Shown: positions 37,206 through 45,830, numbered from the stretch's first letter. The stretch is 64,000 nt of DNA from Dehalococcoidia bacterium (GCA_003562475.1 PWUU01000035.1:1-64000), one strand, 5' to 3'. Program-made: numbers and translations. The notes: a model not told the origin generated them from the letters alone.

Positions 37206-37817
37206 CTACGCGGCCGCCAGTTTGAGGAAGTTCTCGTAGAGACGAAGTCCGTTGGCACCACTCTTCTCGGGATGAAACTGGGTTGCGGTGGTAAGGCCGT
37301 GCTGTATAGTACTGCAGAAGCGGGTTCCGTAGTGGGTTGTTGCAGCGATGATGGATGCATCGTGGGGTTCAGCTACGAAGCTGTGGACGAAATAGAAATA
37401 GGAGTCATCCGGGATGCCGTGGAACAGTGCGGACTTTCTTGTTTGGTAGACCTGGTTCCAGCCGATGTGTGGCACCTTACAGATGTTTGGTAGTCTGACC
37501 ACCCGGCCCGGGAGTATGCCCAGACATGGTTGACCGGTTCCTTCATCCGAGTGCGTGAAGAGAATCTGCATTCCCATACATATGCCCAGAACTGGACGTT
37601 CTGCCGCGATCCAGGCTGCCACAACGTCCGACAGGCCGGTGCGTTGGAGATTTTTCATCGTGTCTGCCGCTGCACCGACCCCCGGCAGTATCATGGCGTG
37701 TGACGACTGGACATCGTGAGCGGATTTGATAACCACCGCGTCACAGCCGAGATGGCGCAAAGCGGACATAACACTTCGCAGATTTCCCGCACCGTAATCC
37801 ACAATCGCTACCTTCAT
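37206..37817 (-). CDS. hisH: Imidazole glycerol phosphate synthase glutaminase subunit HisH
   Basis: 203 residues. VDYGAGNLRSV begins the protein; nucleophile Cys80 lies in GICMGMQ, KVPHIGWN and YFVHSF are typical of HisH, and the His/Glu pair is in QFHPEKSG. It provides ammonia for HisF. It sits three genes upstream of hisF in the same operon, separated by the oxidoreductase and the glutamate synthase amidotransferase, an order that is not the usual one for his genes. Confidence 0.94.
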   Translation of the reverse strand: MKVAIVDYGAGNLRSVMSALRHLGCDAVVIKSAHDVQSSHAMILPGVGAAADTMKNLQRTGLSDVVAAWIAAERPVLGICMGMQILFTHSDEGTGQPCLGILPGRVVRLPNICKVPHIGWNQVYQTRKSALFHGIPDDSYFYFVHSFVAEPHDASIIAATTHYGTRFCSTIQHGLTTATQFHPEKSGANGLRLYENFLKLAAA

Positions 37818-37834
37818 GGTGTCCCTGTTATCGA

Positions 37835-38206
37835 TCAGTTGTTTATCGCCACTCTTACCGTGTGTGTTCGCGAAACGACATGGTGCTGAGATCCTTCTTT
37901 GACGTATACGTTCATTTGCTCGAGCACTTCGTAGTCACCGTTCTCCACCGAGGAGGAATCCCAGTGCAGAGGAAAATTCAAGGCTCTCTGATCTGATGCC
38001 CCCAGTTGTAGCCACGTATCCTGCCCGATCTTACGTATGAACCACTCGTTCATTATCTTAACGATCGGCCCGGACAATCCGATGGAGTCCAGCTCTCGTC
38101 GAAGAATTCCTTCGTCAACATCCTCCTTGAACAGTACCTTTCCGGACAGAATCCGTGATTCGTCTGGTATGGCGATGAAGTGTGGTCCCCAGCCTTTGCG
38201 CTCCAT
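37835..38206 (-). CDS. Hypothetical protein in glutamate synthase operon
   Basis: 123 residues with a good GGAG site 7 nt before the ATG. I do not recognise the family. The sequence is ordered and mostly hydrophilic (RKGWGPHFIAIPDESRILSG at the start, KIMNEWFIRKIGQDTWLQLG in the middle, then HHVVSRTHTVRVAIN at the end), with no Cys and no membrane helix. It lies between an FMN-type glutamate synthase gene and hisH, so it may be an accessory subunit of the complex; this is inference from position. Confidence 0.7.
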   Translation of the reverse strand: MERKGWGPHFIAIPDESRILSGKVLFKEDVDEGILRRELDSIGLSGPIVKIMNEWFIRKIGQDTWLQLGASDQRALNFPLHWDSSSVENGDYEVLEQMNVYVKEGSQHHVVSRTHTVRVAINN

Positions 38207-38282
38207 TGTTCTTCTCCTTCATCCTCTCGTTGTCTCCAGAACGAGGTGGCGTGTCGCAGTCGATAGGTAGTGTCACGAGCAT
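38115..38282 (-). CDS. Possible small ORF (55 residues) overlapping the hypothetical gene
   Basis: An ATG at 38282 follows a TAGGAGGT sequence that overlaps the upstream stop, an almost perfect ribosome-binding site. The product starts MLVTLPIDCDTPPRSGD and runs through the start of the 123-residue gene in another frame. It may be a real short peptide, a translational-coupling leader, or a chance frame. No homology is known to me. Confidence 0.3.
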   Translation of the reverse strand: MLVTLPIDCDTPPRSGDNERMKEKNNGAQRLGTTLHRHTRRITDSVRKGTVQGGC

Positions 38283-38294
38283 CGTCTCTACCTC

Positions 38295-39887
38295 CTAGCC
38301 GTCGAGTACCGCCAGCGCCTCTTCTCTATACGCGTCCATTACGTAGGGGATACCTGTTACCATGGCACACTCTTCGGTAAGCGACATGAGATCATTGCGC
38401 GTGATTGTGGAGACGGTGAAGTTGCGGCTGCCTGCCATAATCTGTTGCAGTCCCACCTTCAGCTTCTGCACGTAACTGTAGATGCCGATGGCGCCCAGGG
38501 GAATCCTCTGCATCTCTTCCGCACCGACCAGTTGTTTCACCTCTTCATAACACACGAAGATCTCCTCTGGTGAGGAGCCGAACTGGCTGATCGTGTTTGG
38601 CAGCTTGCCCTCTAAGAGCCACTTCGCAATGTTCTTGCCGACCATCCCTGGAATCATCAATGCGCGCCCCATGCAGACTGCCTTTACGTATGGTGCTCCA
38701 AGGGCAAGAGCCTTGAATATGCCGTCCTCTGAGCTGAAGCCGCCTGCAAATGCGATATCGGGAACACGTTCACCTCTTGTCGTCAACCGTTGGCAGAACT
38801 CGTATGCTGCAGAGTGGAGGTAGAGGCTCGGAATACCCCATTCTTCCATCATGCGCCACGGACTCATACCGGTACCACCTGGCGCACCATCAATAGTGAT
38901 GAGATCTAGATGGGCCTTTGAACCCCACTTGATAGCCATGGCCAGTTCGCGCAGACCATACGCCCCGGTCTTGAGCGTGATTCGCTTGAAGCCGACTTCG
39001 CGCAACTCCTGGACTGCCTGCAGGAATGCGTCCTCATCAATGAACCCGAGACGACTGTGTCGCTCGACTTCCTTGAGAGCACCACTATTGAAAGCCGATT
39101 GGCTTGTCGGGTCTGACGGGTCGGGCGTAACGATGTAACCTCGCTGCTGCAGTTGCAGGGCTCGGTCCAGCGATCCTACCTTGATCTCCCCTCCGATGCA
39201 TTTCGCCCCCTGACCCCACTTGAGCTCGATCGCATCGAGTCCGTGCTTCCGGCGCACATACTCGGCCGCCCCGAGGCGTGCGTCCTCAACATTTATTTGC
39301 ACAAGTATCTCGCCGTATCCGTTGTGGTACCGGCGATACGTTTCGATGCGGCGATCCATGTCGGGTGCATTGCAGACTCTGCCGTGTGCATCCAGCTCAA
39401 GATCCGGGTCAATACCGCAAACGTTCTCCCCACACACGAGTGTGATGCCGCTGATGGCAGCGCCTACCGCGAAGTGCTCCCAGTTTCTTCGTGCTATTTC
39501 CGTCGAGCCCAATGCGCCGGTGAAGACAGGCACCCGCATCGCGACCCTGGAATCCCAGCCATAGCTGGTCTCGGTATTCACCACAGGGAAGGTCGCTGTA
39601 TCGGGGTTGCCTGCCACGCCTTCTGGTAACCCCTTTGCACCGAGGGCGTACCCCTGGATGTTCAAGTGGGAGTAGTCGACAGGATAGTCTTTGTCTGCTC
39701 CCGCTGTGATCTCGCCGAAAGGCCCTGGATAGATGAGCTCGCGGCCGCGGAACGCTGCCCTGAAAACTTCACAGTTGCCGGTGCAGCCGTCGATGCATCG
39801 CGAGCACAATCCGCTCATGGGCACGACATCCCGTGATCGAGTTGCAGTTCGTGTTGCGTCGTTTGCATTGGGTCGTCTCAGGTTCAC
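38295..39887 (-). CDS. FMN-binding glutamate synthase-family protein (second copy)
   Basis: 530 residues, starting in an ATGA overlap with the ferredoxin gene. An N-terminal Cys cluster (Cys28, 31, 35, 39: CSRCIDGCTGNC) suggests an iron-sulfur site. The FMN barrel has ELKWGQGAKCIGGEIKVG, LITIDGAPGGTGMSP and DIAFAGGFSSEDGIFKALALGA. It is related to, but distinct from, the FMN subunit at 32413-33915, and lacks the CHVC cluster seen there. Such proteins are annotated as glutamate synthase domain 2. Substrate uncertain. Confidence 0.85.
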   Translation of the reverse strand: MNLRRPNANDATRTATRSRDVVPMSGLCSRCIDGCTGNCEVFRAAFRGRELIYPGPFGEITAGADKDYPVDYSHLNIQGYALGAKGLPEGVAGNPDTATFPVVNTETSYGWDSRVAMRVPVFTGALGSTEIARRNWEHFAVGAAISGITLVCGENVCGIDPDLELDAHGRVCNAPDMDRRIETYRRYHNGYGEILVQINVEDARLGAAEYVRRKHGLDAIELKWGQGAKCIGGEIKVGSLDRALQLQQRGYIVTPDPSDPTSQSAFNSGALKEVERHSRLGFIDEDAFLQAVQELREVGFKRITLKTGAYGLRELAMAIKWGSKAHLDLITIDGAPGGTGMSPWRMMEEWGIPSLYLHSAAYEFCQRLTTRGERVPDIAFAGGFSSEDGIFKALALGAPYVKAVCMGRALMIPGMVGKNIAKWLLEGKLPNTISQFGSSPEEIFVCYEEVKQLVGAEEMQRIPLGAIGIYSYVQKLKVGLQQIMAGSRNFTVSTITRNDLMSLTEECAMVTGIPYVMDAYREEALAVLDG

Positions 39888-40420
39888 TGCCGATCCTCCT
39901 CAGTAAGACTTGTGGCCGATGAGCTGCTGTGCGGGTAGTCGCCTGTGGCAGAGATAGCCGGCACCCGGATTCTCGGGTCGTCGGTCTGTTCGACCGCCAT
40001 CAGTGCATCATTCGGGCAGATGCACACGCAACGCGGAACAGCACGGTCCAGGCACCCATCACACTTGACGGCGTTTCCTGTCTGTTCGTCTCTGCGTATG
40101 GCTCCGAGGGGACAAACGAGCATGCATGTTCCACACCCGATGCATCTTGTGGTGTCGATGAGCACGAGTCCAGTGACGGGATCGCGACCGATAGCTCCGG
40201 TAAGGCAGGCGTCGATGCACGCAGCATTGGAGCAATGCTGACAGCGAACGGATAGATACTGCGATCCTCTCTGCTCCACTCTGATACCTCCTGCAGGAGG
40301 CGCAAGGCGTGTCTTGAGCGCCTTCAACGGATCATCATTGCCGGCGTGGTGTGCCTCGCAAAACACGCGACACAGCCCGCAGCCTATACATAACTCATCG
40401 CGGACAAGCACTCTTCTCAT
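39884..40420 (-). CDS. Polyferredoxin with four [4Fe-4S] motifs
   Basis: 178 residues from the ATG at 40420, which has AGAGG 6 nt upstream; ATGs at 40426 and 40450 are less well placed. Cysteines group as 11/14/17/21, 60/63/68/72, 93/96/99/103 and about 120/123/131/135, the pattern of HycB/CooF-type electron-transfer subunits. It is the first gene of the glutamate synthase operon and likely carries electrons to the FMN proteins. Confidence 0.9.
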   Translation of the reverse strand: MRRVLVRDELCIGCGLCRVFCEAHHAGNDDPLKALKTRLAPPAGGIRVEQRGSQYLSVRCQHCSNAACIDACLTGAIGRDPVTGLVLIDTTRCIGCGTCMLVCPLGAIRRDEQTGNAVKCDGCLDRAVPRCVCICPNDALMAVEQTDDPRIRVPAISATGDYPHSSSSATSLTEEDRQ

Positions 40421-40480
40421 GTTCATCCTCTCATCGATTGCAGTGTCCATCGTAGGCCACCGGCAACCGATGACCGCTAC

Positions 40481-40509
40481 AATATAGCACCAGACAATGT
40501 CGTTGTCAA
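40481..40509 (-). promoter_or_regulatory. Promoter of the glutamate synthase operon
   Basis: TTGACA (40509-40504), 17-nt spacer and TATATT (40486-40481) on the minus strand: a near-consensus sigma70 promoter. The start is expected near 40474, a leader of about 54 nt. The -35 is overlapped by an inverted repeat GACAA-N5-TTGTC (40493-40507), a possible operator. Confidence 0.75.
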
Positions 40510-40644
40510 GAGGAAAAGCAGCCGGTCATAGTCCGAAATCGCTGCTCCTGATGACATTTGCACCGGCAATCACAGCGGAGCAAATTGCCGGTGCGAGAGT
40601 CTTTCATCGTGTCGAGGCCGCGAGGAGAGCCGTGTTACGTGTCA

Positions 40645-40673
40645 TTGACAGCGGATAGATGCCTTTCTATAAT
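40645..40673 (+). promoter_or_regulatory. Consensus sigma70 promoter of pyrG
   Basis: TTGACA at 40645-40650, a 17-nt spacer and TATAAT at 40668-40673 match the consensus fully. The start near 40680 leaves a leader of only about 17 nt, with no obvious Shine-Dalgarno sequence. Confidence 0.85.
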
Positions 40674-40696
40674 GCGAATAGCTTCCGGCCACTAGT

Positions 40697-42325
40697 ATGG
40701 CGAAATACATCTTCGTTACAGGCGGTGTTGTAAGCTCGGTTGGCAAGGGGATAACCGTCGCTTCCATCGGCACTCTTCTCAAATCTCGTGGTCTGAACGT
40801 CGCTGTTCAAAAACTCGACCCCTACCTGAACGTTGATCCCGGCACTATGTCGCCGTATCAGCATGGCGAGGTGTATGTAACCGACGACGGAGCCGAGACC
40901 GATCTGGATCTTGGTCACTACGAACGCTTCATCGGAGTGAATCTATCCGCTGAGGCGAACGCCACGAGTGGTCGGGTCTATAGCTCGGTGATTAGCAGTG
41001 AGCGTGAGGGCAGGTTTCTTGGTGGCACCATCCAGGTAGTGCCTCACGTTACCGATGAGATCAAGCGCATTATTGTTGGTTGCGCCGAGCACCTTGAGGC
41101 TGACGTACTGATCACCGAAATAGGCGGGACTGTAGGCGATATCGAAGGCCAGCCATTCATCGAAGCGATACGACAGATCCGCAAGGATGTCGGGCGCCAA
41201 AACGTCATGTACATCCATGTAACGTTTCTCCCATTCCTTAACTCGACTGGAGAGTTGAAGACCAAGCCGACCCAGCATAGTGTGCGTGAGCTGCGCAGCA
41301 TGGGGATACAGCCGGATATCATCGTGTGTCGTAGCGACATCGAGATGCCGAACGAACTGCGGGGAAAGATCGCACTATTCTGTGACGTTCCGGCCGATGC
41401 AGTAATTCCACTCCCTACCGTTGAGAGTATCTACGAAGTGCCACTGGTCCTGGCGGGTGCCGGGATGGGGCGATTGGTTGGGGCCATCCTGGGACTGCCT
41501 GAAAGCGATGGTGATCTTTCGGTCTGGGAGGACCTTGTGGACCGGCTGCGCGGTGCAGAAGAAACTGTAGGGATCGCGCTCGTAGGAAAGTATGTCGAAC
41601 TGGAAGACACCTATCTGTCTGTCAGGGAGGCCTTGAAGCACGCTGCACTGTTTCACGATAAGAAGCTCGACCTGTTCTGGGTGCACTCCGGGCAACTGAC
41701 CCCGGAGAACGTCGGTTCCGAACTGTCCGCCGCTCAGGGTATTGTCGTGCCCGGCGGCTTTGGCATTCGTGGTATTGAGGGAATGATTGTCGCAGCGAGG
41801 TACGCACGCGAGAACAAGATCCCTTACTTTGGCCTGTGCCTTGGAATGCAGGTTATGGTAATTGAATTTGCGCGTGCCATGATGGGCTCTGAGTGCGTGA
41901 GCTCGACTGAGTTTTGGCCCGGTGTAGAGCATCCTGTCATCGACTTGCTTCCGGAACAACGGAGTATCGACCATCTGGGTGGGACGATGCGTCTCGGCAG
42001 CTATCCCTGCAGGCTGACGCCACATACCAGGGCTGCGTGTGCATACGGAGGCGACCTTATCTCCGAGCGGCATCGCCATCGGTTCGAGTTCAACAACGAC
42101 TACCGGGAGATGCTGGCAGCCTGCGGTCTGGTTTTCAGCGGCCTATCGGAGGATGGACGTCTGGTGGAGATCGCGGAGGTCGGTGAGCATCCGTGGATGG
42201 TCGGATGCCAGTTTCATCCCGAGTTCAAATCCCGTCCTGACTGCCCGCACCCTCTGTTCCGCGAATTCGTGCGTGCTTCCATTCAGACTGTACCTCCGGG
42301 AAGCCAGGCCCATCTTCCTTTGTAG
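40697..42325 (+). CDS. pyrG: CTP synthase
   Basis: 542 residues. The synthetase domain begins KYIFVTGGVVSSVGKGI (P-loop) and has KLDPYLNVDPGTMSPYQHGEV and EIGGTVGDIE. The C-terminal glutaminase has nucleophile Cys381 in GLCLGMQ and QFHPEF. It aminates UTP to CTP with glutamine nitrogen. Promoter and start codon are only about 20 nt apart, so there is no room for a long pyrimidine attenuator before the gene. Confidence 0.97.
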   Translation: MAKYIFVTGGVVSSVGKGITVASIGTLLKSRGLNVAVQKLDPYLNVDPGTMSPYQHGEVYVTDDGAETDLDLGHYERFIGVNLSAEANATSGRVYSSVISSEREGRFLGGTIQVVPHVTDEIKRIIVGCAEHLEADVLITEIGGTVGDIEGQPFIEAIRQIRKDVGRQNVMYIHVTFLPFLNSTGELKTKPTQHSVRELRSMGIQPDIIVCRSDIEMPNELRGKIALFCDVPADAVIPLPTVESIYEVPLVLAGAGMGRLVGAILGLPESDGDLSVWEDLVDRLRGAEETVGIALVGKYVELEDTYLSVREALKHAALFHDKKLDLFWVHSGQLTPENVGSELSAAQGIVVPGGFGIRGIEGMIVAARYARENKIPYFGLCLGMQVMVIEFARAMMGSECVSSTEFWPGVEHPVIDLLPEQRSIDHLGGTMRLGSYPCRLTPHTRAACAYGGDLISERHRHRFEFNNDYREMLAACGLVFSGLSEDGRLVEIAEVGEHPWMVGCQFHPEFKSRPDCPHPLFREFVRASIQTVPPGSQAHLPL

Positions 42326-42326
42326 C

Positions 42327-42356
42327 TTGACGCCAGCTACTGCGACAGCATACACT
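42327..42356 (+). promoter_or_regulatory. Probable promoter of tRNA-Glu
   Basis: TTGACG at 42327-42332, an 18-nt spacer and TACACT at 42351-42356. It starts within the last nucleotides after the pyrG stop and overlaps a small hairpin (GTAGCT/AGCTAC, 42322-42340). Confidence 0.45.
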
Positions 42357-42374
42357 TAGCTCGGTTTTTTCGGT

Positions 42375-42451
42375 GGCGCATTCGTCTAGCGGCCCAGGAC
42401 ACCTCCCTCTCAAGGAGGAGATCACCGGTTCGAATCCGGTATGCGCTACCA
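42375..42451 (+). tRNA. tRNA-Glu(CTC)
   Basis: A 77-nt cloverleaf with encoded CCA. Acceptor GGCGCAT pairs with ATGCGCT (one G-T pair), the anticodon stem CCTCC/GGAGG encloses CTCTCAA (anticodon CTC, codon GAG), and the T arm is ACCGG-TTCGAAT-CCGGT. It lies between pyrG and trpS in a region full of glutamate-related genes; gltX is 7 kb away. Confidence 0.95.
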
Positions 42452-42476
42452 TTCTTTTTGTGGGGTCTTCGTCACA

Positions 42477-43454
42477 ATGACAACGCGCGTGTTCTCAGGA
42501 TTTCGTCCCACCGGCCGTCAGCACATCGGCAATTACTTCGGCACTATCCGGAATTGTCTTCAATTGCAGGAGGAGTACGACTGCTTCTACTGCGTGGTTG
42601 ATCTGCACGCTTTGACTACGCTTGACAACACGGTGACCCTGCAAGAGGACATCCACAACATGGTGCTTGATTGGCTTGCTGCCGGGATCGATCCCAATAA
42701 GTGCGTCGTTTTTGTGCAGTCGCATGTTCCTGAGGTGACCGAATTGCACATGCTGCTCAGCATGGTGACGCCACTAAGCTGGCTGCTCCGCGTACCTACG
42801 TTCAAGGAGAAGGTGCGCATGCATCCTCAAAACGTGAACTACGGACTCGTCGGTTACCCGGTGTTGATGACGTCAGACATCGCATTGTATAAGGGAGAAG
42901 TCGTCCCTGTGGGTGAGGATCAGTTGCCCCACCTTGAGTTGGCGCGTGAGATTGTACGGCGGTTCAATTCCATCTTCGGAGAAGTGTTTCCCGAGCCACA
43001 GGCTAAGTTGACCGAGTTCCCGATGATTATCGGCCTTGACGGCACGGAGAAGATGAGCAAGAGTGCAGACAACTACATCGAGATTGGGGCCGCGCCTGAG
43101 GACATACGAAAGAAGATAGGCATCGCCTTTACCGACCCAGCGCGCAAGTATCGCGGAGATCCCGGCCATCCTGAGATCTGCAATGTGTTCACCCTTCACA
43201 AGATGTTCACCTCCGGTCGCATTCTCGAGATCGAACGTGAGTGCCGCAACGCCGGCATCGGCTGCACCGACTGTAAGAAGATGCTGGCGGAATCGGTTAT
43301 TGAGTACTTCGGTCCGTTCAGAGAACGACGGCTGGAGCTGGAATCGCGGCCTGAGTACGTGGATGAGGTGGTTCGTGATGGCGCCCGGAGAGCCTCGCGA
43401 ATCGCCCGTGAGACGCTCTCAGAGGTCAAGGCGGCGATGAATCTGCTGCCCTAG
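42477..43454 (+). CDS. trpS: Tryptophanyl-tRNA synthetase
   Basis: 325 residues from the ATG at 42477 (MTTRVFSGFRPTG); an earlier in-frame ATG at 42441 lies inside the tRNA gene and is rejected. The class I signatures are HIGNYFG and EKMSKS, with MVTPLSWLLRVPTFKEK and GYPVLMTSDIALY typical of TrpRS. Length is normal. The start is 26 nt after the tRNA end, so it may be read from the tRNA promoter. Its 3' end overlaps the opposing gene by 4 nt. Confidence 0.95.
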   Translation: MTTRVFSGFRPTGRQHIGNYFGTIRNCLQLQEEYDCFYCVVDLHALTTLDNTVTLQEDIHNMVLDWLAAGIDPNKCVVFVQSHVPEVTELHMLLSMVTPLSWLLRVPTFKEKVRMHPQNVNYGLVGYPVLMTSDIALYKGEVVPVGEDQLPHLELAREIVRRFNSIFGEVFPEPQAKLTEFPMIIGLDGTEKMSKSADNYIEIGAAPEDIRKKIGIAFTDPARKYRGDPGHPEICNVFTLHKMFTSGRILEIERECRNAGIGCTDCKKMLAESVIEYFGPFRERRLELESRPEYVDEVVRDGARRASRIARETLSEVKAAMNLLP

Positions 43455-43975
43455 CGATTCTTCCTCAACTCCAGTATCTTCCGGGCCGTTGCTGCCGCGG
43501 CAATGGCGCACACTCGCGGGCATCCGTCGGGATCGTGGCCACCTGCGTCATTGAACGCTTTGCGTTCCGCAGGGTCGGCGAATGCAAAGGCTCGACCGTA
43601 CAGATGTGTCTGGATCTCCGGGCACAGAGTGGATTGAAGAGACTCGGGGATGTTGTAGTGCGCCCGGATTCCGTCCTTGAATGCGTCGACGATATCCTGC
43701 GCGTGCTCCATGGCCTGGTTGTAGTCATCTCTGTCGGGCATCCGGCTTCGTCCGCACTCGATGCCGAGTGCCATCAGAGCGCCGATAAGTGCACCGCACG
43801 TCTCGCCTCGCCTCGCGACACCCGCCGACAGGACGGTTCCTGCCTTGAACGAGTCTGTGTTGCCGATGCTGAGTGCTTCCTGGAGCGCGCCTAGAACCGC
43901 CTGGGAACAACCCCAGAACCGGCTCTCCATCTCCATCGCTCTTCGCGATGCCTGAGTGACTGCTTCCTCCTCCAT
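43451..43975 (-). CDS. C_GCAxxG_C_C family redox protein
   Basis: 174 residues with an AGGAGG site close to the ATG. The pattern FWGCSQAVLGALQEAL, GTVLSAGVARRGETCGALIGALMALG, and late single cysteines (STLCPEIQ, DGCPRVC) follows the conserved cysteine spacing of this family, thought to be redox-active or metal-binding with no settled function. It is the last gene of gatC-gatA-this gene, 70 nt after gatA. Confidence 0.8.
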   Translation of the reverse strand: MEEEAVTQASRRAMEMESRFWGCSQAVLGALQEALSIGNTDSFKAGTVLSAGVARRGETCGALIGALMALGIECGRSRMPDRDDYNQAMEHAQDIVDAFKDGIRAHYNIPESLQSTLCPEIQTHLYGRAFAFADPAERKAFNDAGGHDPDGCPRVCAIAAAATARKILELRKNR

Positions 43976-44045
43976 GGTTCCTCCTAGTCTCGATGCTGCT
44001 CAAGATCGGATACGTCCGGTTTGCGCTGGAGGCAGATGTTCCCCT

Positions 44046-45509
44046 CTACAACGAAGGCTGTTTCAGGTGCCATTCCGAAATCTGTTGATACGCATGGCCA
44101 GCCTGGAACAGCAGGTCCTCTCTGAAGCTGCTCGCCATCAACTGCAGGCCTACGGGGAGTCCATCTGCGAACCCGCACGGAAGAGTCAGGGCGGGGATGC
44201 CCGCTATGTTTGCGGGGATGGTGAGAACGTCGCTTAGGTACATCTGCATCAGGTCATGGATCTTCGAACCTATTGGGAACGCCACCGTGGGCGATGTCGG
44301 CACAGCAAGCACGTCGCATTGCTCAAAGGCCTGGCGAAACTCCTCACGGATGATGTGCCGCACCTTCAGAGCCTTCATGTAGTAGGCGTCGTAGTAACCC
44401 GAGGACAGCGTGTGCGTCCCGAGCATTATCCTGCGCTTGACCTCGGGGCCGAACCCTTCGCCGCGTGTAGCCAGAACCGACTCTTCAGTAGTGGCAAGCT
44501 GGCGGGAGAATCCGTATCTCACTCCGTCGAAACGGGCCAGGTTGGCTGACGCCTCGGACGGCGCAATGATGTAGTATGCGGCAAGGGCGAACCTGGTCGA
44601 TGGCAACGAGATGTCCCTCAGAACAATTGCCCCCATGTCCTCGAGCGAGTGTATCGCGTCCTCGATGGCGCGTCGGACCTCGGGTTGCAGCCCCTCGACG
44701 AAGTACTCCTGCGGTACGCCGATGCGGAGTCCTTTGACATCGCGGCCGAGGTAGGTGGTGTAGTCCGGAACGTCGATCGGAGCGGACGTCGAGTCCTTGT
44801 CGCACCGGCCTGCAATCACGTTCATAACCAGGGCACAGTCGTTAACATCCCTCGTCAACGGCCCGATCTGATCGAGTGAGCTCGCGAAGGCGACCGCACC
44901 ATATCTGCTTACCCTGCCGTAGGTGGGCTTCATGCCTACCAGTCCACAGAAGGCGGCGGGTTGGCGGATGCTGCCGCCGGTGTCGGTTCCAAGCGCGAAC
45001 AGTGCTTCTCCTGCCGCAAGGCCGGCCGCAGAACCACCACTGCTGCCGCCGGGAACACAGTCGAGGTTCCATGGGTTGTATGATGGATAGAAGGCCGAGT
45101 GTTCGGTCGACGAGCCCATGGCAAACTCATCCATATTGGTCTTGCCGATGAGCACTGATCCCTGTACGAACAATCGGTCGATGACGGTTGCGTTGTGTGG
45201 TGGCACGAAGGTCTCGAGCATCCTGGAAGCGCAGGTGGTCGGGACACCCCGGGTGCAGAGGAGATCCTTGGCGATGAAAGGGATGCCCGTCAGTGACTGC
45301 GCGTTGCCTTCGGCACGCATGCGGTCAGCGGCTGACGCCTGTTCCAGGGCGTTCTCCGCACACACGGTAATCATCGCCTTCACCTGTGGTTCCACGCTTT
45401 CCAGTCTCGTCAGGCATGCCTGGGTGAGCTCACGTGCGGATATCTCACGGGACTGCAGAAGTCTCTGCGCCTCATGGAGTGACAGTTGGTGCAACTGATC
45501 GCAACCCAT
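44046..45509 (-). CDS. gatA: Asp/Glu-tRNA amidotransferase subunit A
   Basis: 487 residues with an AGGAA site. The amidase-signature triad is Lys81 (FIAKDLL), cis-Ser156 (PGGSSGGSA) and Ser180 (TDTGGSIRQPAAFCG), all present. GatA hydrolyses glutamine and channels ammonia to GatB. The gene follows gatC by 36 nt on the same strand. Confidence 0.96.
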   Translation of the reverse strand: MGCDQLHQLSLHEAQRLLQSREISARELTQACLTRLESVEPQVKAMITVCAENALEQASAADRMRAEGNAQSLTGIPFIAKDLLCTRGVPTTCASRMLETFVPPHNATVIDRLFVQGSVLIGKTNMDEFAMGSSTEHSAFYPSYNPWNLDCVPGGSSGGSAAGLAAGEALFALGTDTGGSIRQPAAFCGLVGMKPTYGRVSRYGAVAFASSLDQIGPLTRDVNDCALVMNVIAGRCDKDSTSAPIDVPDYTTYLGRDVKGLRIGVPQEYFVEGLQPEVRRAIEDAIHSLEDMGAIVLRDISLPSTRFALAAYYIIAPSEASANLARFDGVRYGFSRQLATTEESVLATRGEGFGPEVKRRIMLGTHTLSSGYYDAYYMKALKVRHIIREEFRQAFEQCDVLAVPTSPTVAFPIGSKIHDLMQMYLSDVLTIPANIAGIPALTLPCGFADGLPVGLQLMASSFREDLLFQAGHAYQQISEWHLKQPSL

Positions 45510-45545
45510 TATGTGGTTCCTTTCATGTCCGGTTGCCGTATCGGA

Positions 45546-45830
45546 TTACTCCAGGATAGGCGGCACTCTCAGACAGGAATCCTGCGTGGATGGGGCGTTG
45601 GCAAGGACTTCGTCGATGGTGAGCGACGGTTGTGGGGTGTCCTCCCGGAATACGTTCTGAAGCCGGCTGGCGTGGGCTGCGGCAGGCACGTCGTCGGTGT
45701 CGACTTCAGCAAGCGTCCGAAAGTGCTCCAGCACGATCGACAGATCATCCCGGAACTGCTCGACCTCCTCGTCGGTAACCCCGAGTCGTGCAAGCCATGC
45801 AATGTGGCGGACCTGTTCGTTAGAGAGCAT
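45546..45830 (-). CDS. gatC: Asp/Glu-tRNA amidotransferase subunit C
   Basis: 94 residues from the ATG at 45830, the usual size. The N-terminal helices VRHIAWLARLGVTDEEVEQF and the C-terminal strand LRVPPILE match GatC, which clamps GatA and GatB together. An upstream ATG at 45860 is less likely. Confidence 0.94.
   Translation of the reverse strand: MLSNEQVRHIAWLARLGVTDEEVEQFRDDLSIVLEHFRTLAEVDTDDVPAAAHASRLQNVFREDTPQPSLTIDEVLANAPSTQDSCLRVPPILE

Noticed and set aside
43984-44073. A 29-residue ORF overlapping the end of gatA
   Set aside because: Too short and without a ribosome-binding site; its overlap with gatA explains most of its length.
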